From NCBI RefSeq assembly GCF_002250505.1, contig NZ_NJGY01000002.1, forward strand, positions 922,136-986,135: a DNA stretch of 64,000 nt, given 5' to 3'. Origin of the DNA: Janthinobacterium sp. PC23-8. GTDB lineage: Bacteria > Pseudomonadota > Gammaproteobacteria > Burkholderiales > Burkholderiaceae_D. The notes beneath the pieces were generated by a model, which saw only the letters and a list, made by a program, of their open reading frames with translations, ran no database searches and was not told the DNA's origin. The position numbers and the translations under genes are program-made. Of the stretch, positions 61,644-64,000 are shown in pieces (positions within the stretch are counted from its first letter, which is position 1; every line of letters begins with the position of its first letter).

Positions 61644-62546
61644 ATGAACGAGATCACTACCGCCACCACCGCCACCACCGCCACCACCGTCACCACCGCG
61701 CGCGCCGTCGAGCGCGTCATTGCCGGCCAGGCCGTCATGGATGGTGCTGGCGTAAAAATCAACCGCGTGCTGACGCAAGCGCTGCAGCGCCGTCTCGATC
61801 CGTTTTTGATGCTCGACAACTTTGCCAGCGACCAGCCGAACGACTATATCGCCGGCTTCCCCGAGCACCCGCACCGCGGCTTTGAAACCGTGTCCTACAT
61901 GATCACGGGCCGCATGCGCCATCGCGACAGTGCCGGCCACGAAGGCCTGCTGACCTCGGGCGGCGTGCAATGGATGACGGCCGGCAGCGGCGTAATCCAT
62001 TCCGAAATGCCGGAACAGGAAGAAGGCGTAATGGAAGGTTTTCAGCTGTGGCTGAACCTGCCGGCCAGCGACAAGATGCGCACGCCCTGGTACCGCGATT
62101 TCGACAGCGGCGACATTGCGCGCTATACCACCAGCGCCGGCGTGGCCGTGCAAGTGATCGCCGGCAGCAGCCATGGCGTGGCCGGCGCGGTGCAGCGCGA
62201 GCGCACCGAACCGCTGTACCTCGATATCGACCTGCCGGCGGGCAGCAGCTTCGAGCAGCCTTTGCCAGCCGGCCACAACGCCTTTCTGTACACTTTCCGC
62301 GGTGCGGTCGAGGTCGACGGCAAGGCTGTGCCGGCCCTGCGCATGGCGATTTTCGCCAACACACCGGGCAGCGATGGCGTGCGCATCACGGCGCCCGAAG
62401 GCGGCCGCGTAATCCTGCTGGCCGGCCAGCCATTGAACGAGCCGATCGCACAATATGGCCCCTTCGTGATGAATACCCAGGCCGAAGTATTCCAGGCGGT
62501 GCAGGACTTCCGTGAAGGTAAGTTCGGCGAAACTGCCTCCACGTAA
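61644..62546 (+). CDS. pirin-family protein
   Basis: A 300-residue bicupin. The metal-site pattern HPHRGFETVSYMITGRMRHRDSAGHEG and the later MTAGSGVIHSEMP match pirins, which bind iron in the N-terminal cupin; some have quercetinase activity. The first 20 residues are a Thr/Ala repeat (see repeat entry). ATG 61644 is preferred over ATG 61641 for spacing from GGAGAGC. The azoreductase neighbour supports a role in quinone or flavonoid stress. A strong terminator follows. Confidence 0.92.
   Translation: MNEITTATTATTATTVTTARAVERVIAGQAVMDGAGVKINRVLTQALQRRLDPFLMLDNFASDQPNDYIAGFPEHPHRGFETVSYMITGRMRHRDSAGHEGLLTSGGVQWMTAGSGVIHSEMPEQEEGVMEGFQLWLNLPASDKMRTPWYRDFDSGDIARYTTSAGVAVQVIAGSSHGVAGAVQRERTEPLYLDIDLPAGSSFEQPLPAGHNAFLYTFRGAVEVDGKAVPALRMAIFANTPGSDGVRITAPEGGRVILLAGQPLNEPIAQYGPFVMNTQAEVFQAVQDFREGKFGETAST
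61662..61697 (+). repeat. 9-bp microsatellite (GCCACCACC) inside the pirin gene
   Basis: Four tandem 9-bp units GCCACCACC (the last with GTC) code for (Ala-Thr-Thr)n at the pirin N-terminus. The unit is a multiple of three, so changes in number would alter length but not frame. Confidence 0.85.
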
Positions 62547-62560
62547 TCTGGCATCGTCAT

Positions 62561-62595
62561 AAAACCTGCATCGCTCACGCCATGCAGGTTTTTTT
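62561..62595 (+). terminator. intrinsic terminator after the pirin gene
   Basis: A 10-bp stem pairs AAACCTGCAT (62562-62571) with ATGCAGGTTT (62582-62591), with a seven-T run at 62589-62595. It ends the azoR-pirin transcript 15 nt past the stop and is the clearest rho-independent terminator in the window. Confidence 0.9.
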
Positions 62596-62666
62596 GCGCC
62601 TGCCGTTTCCACTGCCTGAAGGCATTTCCATTACACTGGCGGCAAGATCATTTTGTAAAGCTGGCC

Positions 62667-63626
62667 ATGCACGACACCACCGACCACGACCCCACCCATC
62701 TGCACGCCCATTTGAAAGGCGACGCCAGGCATACGCACTCGTTCGAGGGGCGCAGGCAAAGCGTGCTGGCGTGGGCGCTGGGATTGACCTTGTCGTTTGC
62801 CGGCGTCGAAGTGGCGTTCGGTTTCCTGTCCAATTCGCTGGCCTTGATTTCCGACGCCGGCCATATGGTGACGGACGCGGCCGCGCTGGGCCTGGCGCTG
62901 CTGGCGCAGGTGATCGCGCGCCGCCCGCCCTCGCCGCGCCACTCGTTCGGTTTTGGCCGCGCCGAAGCGCTGGCCGCCTTTGTCAACGGCCTGGCCATGC
63001 TGTGCGTGGTGGGCTGGATCTGCTATGAAGCGGTGCTGCGTTTTTCCACGCCCGAAGCCGTGCATGGCGACACCGTGGTGGTGGTGGCGGTGATCGGCCT
63101 GGCGATCAATCTGGTGGTGGCATGGGTGCTGTCGAAAGACAAGGACAGCGTCAACACGCGCGCCGCGCTGGTGCACGTGATGGGAGACCTGCTCGGTTCG
63201 GTGGCCGCCATCGTCGCCGGCGCCGTGATCTATTTCACCGGCTGGATGCAGATCGATCCACTGCTGTCGGTACTGGTTTCCTTGCTGATACTGAAGTCGA
63301 CTTTTGGCGTATTGAAAGACTCCTACCACTTCCTGATGGAAGGCGTGCCGCATCAGATCGATTATTTGCAGGTAGGCGCCGACGTCGAGAGAATCCCGGG
63401 CGTGCTGTCCGTGCATGATCTCCATGTGTGGGATATGTCGCCGGGCCAGCCAGCCTTGATCGGACACGTGCAGATCAATGAACTGCAAGACTGGCCGCAG
63501 GTGCTGCGCGCCATCAAGTCCATGTTGCTGACCAAGCATGGTATCGACCATATTACCCTGCAAGCCGAGACCGCCGGCATGGCCGGCCTGCATCAGCAGG
63601 ACCACAGCCACGACCGGATCTCCTGA
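62667..63626 (+). CDS. cation diffusion facilitator (CzcD/ZitB-like metal exporter)
   Basis: A 319-residue inner-membrane antiporter with six helices. The metal site in TM2 is SLALISDAGHMVTDAAAL and in TM5 VNTRAALVHVMGDLLGSVAA (H-x3-D). A C-terminal cytoplasmic domain contains LHVWDMSPGQPALIGHVQ. The His/Asp-rich N-terminus (HDTTDHDPTHLHAHLKGDARHTH) and the HSHD tail suit Zn2+/Cd2+/Co2+ binding. It exports divalent metal in exchange for protons. ATG 62667 is the first good start. Confidence 0.93.
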   Translation: MHDTTDHDPTHLHAHLKGDARHTHSFEGRRQSVLAWALGLTLSFAGVEVAFGFLSNSLALISDAGHMVTDAAALGLALLAQVIARRPPSPRHSFGFGRAEALAAFVNGLAMLCVVGWICYEAVLRFSTPEAVHGDTVVVVAVIGLAINLVVAWVLSKDKDSVNTRAALVHVMGDLLGSVAAIVAGAVIYFTGWMQIDPLLSVLVSLLILKSTFGVLKDSYHFLMEGVPHQIDYLQVGADVERIPGVLSVHDLHVWDMSPGQPALIGHVQINELQDWPQVLRAIKSMLLTKHGIDHITLQAETAGMAGLHQQDHSHDRIS

Positions 63627-63653
63627 CGCAGGCAAACGGCTGCGCGGCCTGCC

Positions 63654-64000
63654 TTACTGGCTTTCCACGCTGGTGTTGCCGCCTTGCACCGGCATGCGCA
63701 ACCCCGTATCGATCACACTCAACTGCAAGCCCGGCAGCACATTGGTCGTCACCGTTCCAGCCACTCGTACCGCCGGCGTATTGACTGCGCTGGTGCCATT
63801 GCCGGCGTTGACGCCCTGCTCCGGCTCGCCCTTCGCCACGGCGACCGCTTCGACCTTGCTGTCCACCTTCTGCCCCGTCGATACCATGTCGGCCTGCACC
63901 ATATTGCCTTGCGATGGCGCCAGATTGACCGCCGCGATCACGCTGGCCACGGTGCTTTGCAGCGCCTCGGTCGGCTTGACGGTCAGCACGCCCGGCGTGT
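63654..64000 (-). CDS. C-terminal part of an unidentified protein (runs off the window)
   Basis: The open frame enters from the right edge; a GTG at 63989 is probably internal, because the frame continues upstream through TPG. The visible ~115 residues are rich in Val, Ala, Thr, Asn and Gly (VASVIAAVNLAPSQGNMVQA, VAGTVTTNVLPGLQLSVIDTG) with no cysteine, no clear helix-rich domain and no membrane segment. The composition suits a secreted or surface-exposed protein. I do not recognise the family. It converges on the CDF gene with a 27-nt gap. Confidence 0.5.
   Translation of the reverse strand, partial: TPGVLTVKPTEALQSTVASVIAAVNLAPSQGNMVQADMVSTGQKVDSKVEAVAVAKGEPEQGVNAGNGTSAVNTPAVRVAGTVTTNVLPGLQLSVIDTGLRMPVQGGNTSVESQ

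Noticed and set aside
1..64000. Mobile elements, CRISPR arrays, prophage genes, tRNA or rRNA genes
   Set aside because: None seen: no transposase or integrase proteins, no regularly spaced repeats, and no gap holds a cloverleaf or rRNA sequence that I could recognise by eye.

Overview
The window is GC-rich, tightly packed bacterial chromosome with short intergenic gaps. The gene content (glutathione-independent formaldehyde dehydrogenase, a NAD-dependent fds-type formate dehydrogenase, proVWX, a glycine-betaine demethylation cluster, DUF1294 and KfrA-like proteins) fits a free-living betaproteobacterium, most likely Oxalobacteraceae (Janthinobacterium/Duganella/Massilia type). That assignment rests on family recognition, not on a search. 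No tRNA, rRNA, CRISPR array, insertion sequence or prophage was seen.

Layout. 1-9.5 kb: a P-type Mg2+ ATPase (mgtA) behind a structured leader with a candidate 30-codon leader peptide, a small membrane protein coupled to an RNase H-like protein, a chemoreceptor and CheW-like protein, an HD hydrolase, an MFS exporter and an orphan periplasmic binding protein. 9.5-14.4 kb: a secreted CocE-type acyl hydrolase, divergent from trpS, which is followed by a group II PLP decarboxylase. 14.6-20.1 kb: a minus-strand run proV-proW-proX-solute-binding protein-porin for quaternary-amine uptake.

20.4-53.1 kb is a nearly uninterrupted metabolic island that takes glycine betaine to pyruvate and CO2. Uptake is by ProVWX and a BCCT carrier. 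GbcAB demethylates betaine to dimethylglycine plus formaldehyde; DgcAB with EtfAB gives sarcosine; SoxBDAG gives glycine and methylene-THF; GlyA makes serine and SdaA makes pyruvate. The one-carbon by-products are drained by FdhA (formaldehyde to formate), PurU (10-formyl-THF to formate) and FdsGBAD (formate to CO2 plus NADH). Thirteen genes from soxB (45291) to a FolB-like gene (29524) are read in one direction with gaps of 0-68 nt. Two closely similar GbdR/GlxA-type AraC regulators lie beside the transporter operon and the sox operon, and a TGTCGnAAT half-site recurs in five intergenic regions of the island. Less expected members are two FolB-like proteins, a YbaK-type editing protein, an M19 dipeptidase homologue lacking most zinc ligands, and a V4R-domain protein.

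53.3-64 kb: housekeeping and accessory genes: DUF1294, a KfrA-like coiled-coil DNA-binding protein, a stand-alone LON domain, an RhlE-type helicase, a TonB-dependent receptor, phosphatidylserine decarboxylase, a LysR/azoreductase/pirin group, a CDF metal exporter, and the end of an unidentified gene running off the right edge.

The points most worth following up are the complementary loss of catalytic residues in the two FolB-like proteins, the zinc-ligand loss in the M19 protein, the YbaK protein placed where sarcosine is metabolised, and the mgtA leader ORF.
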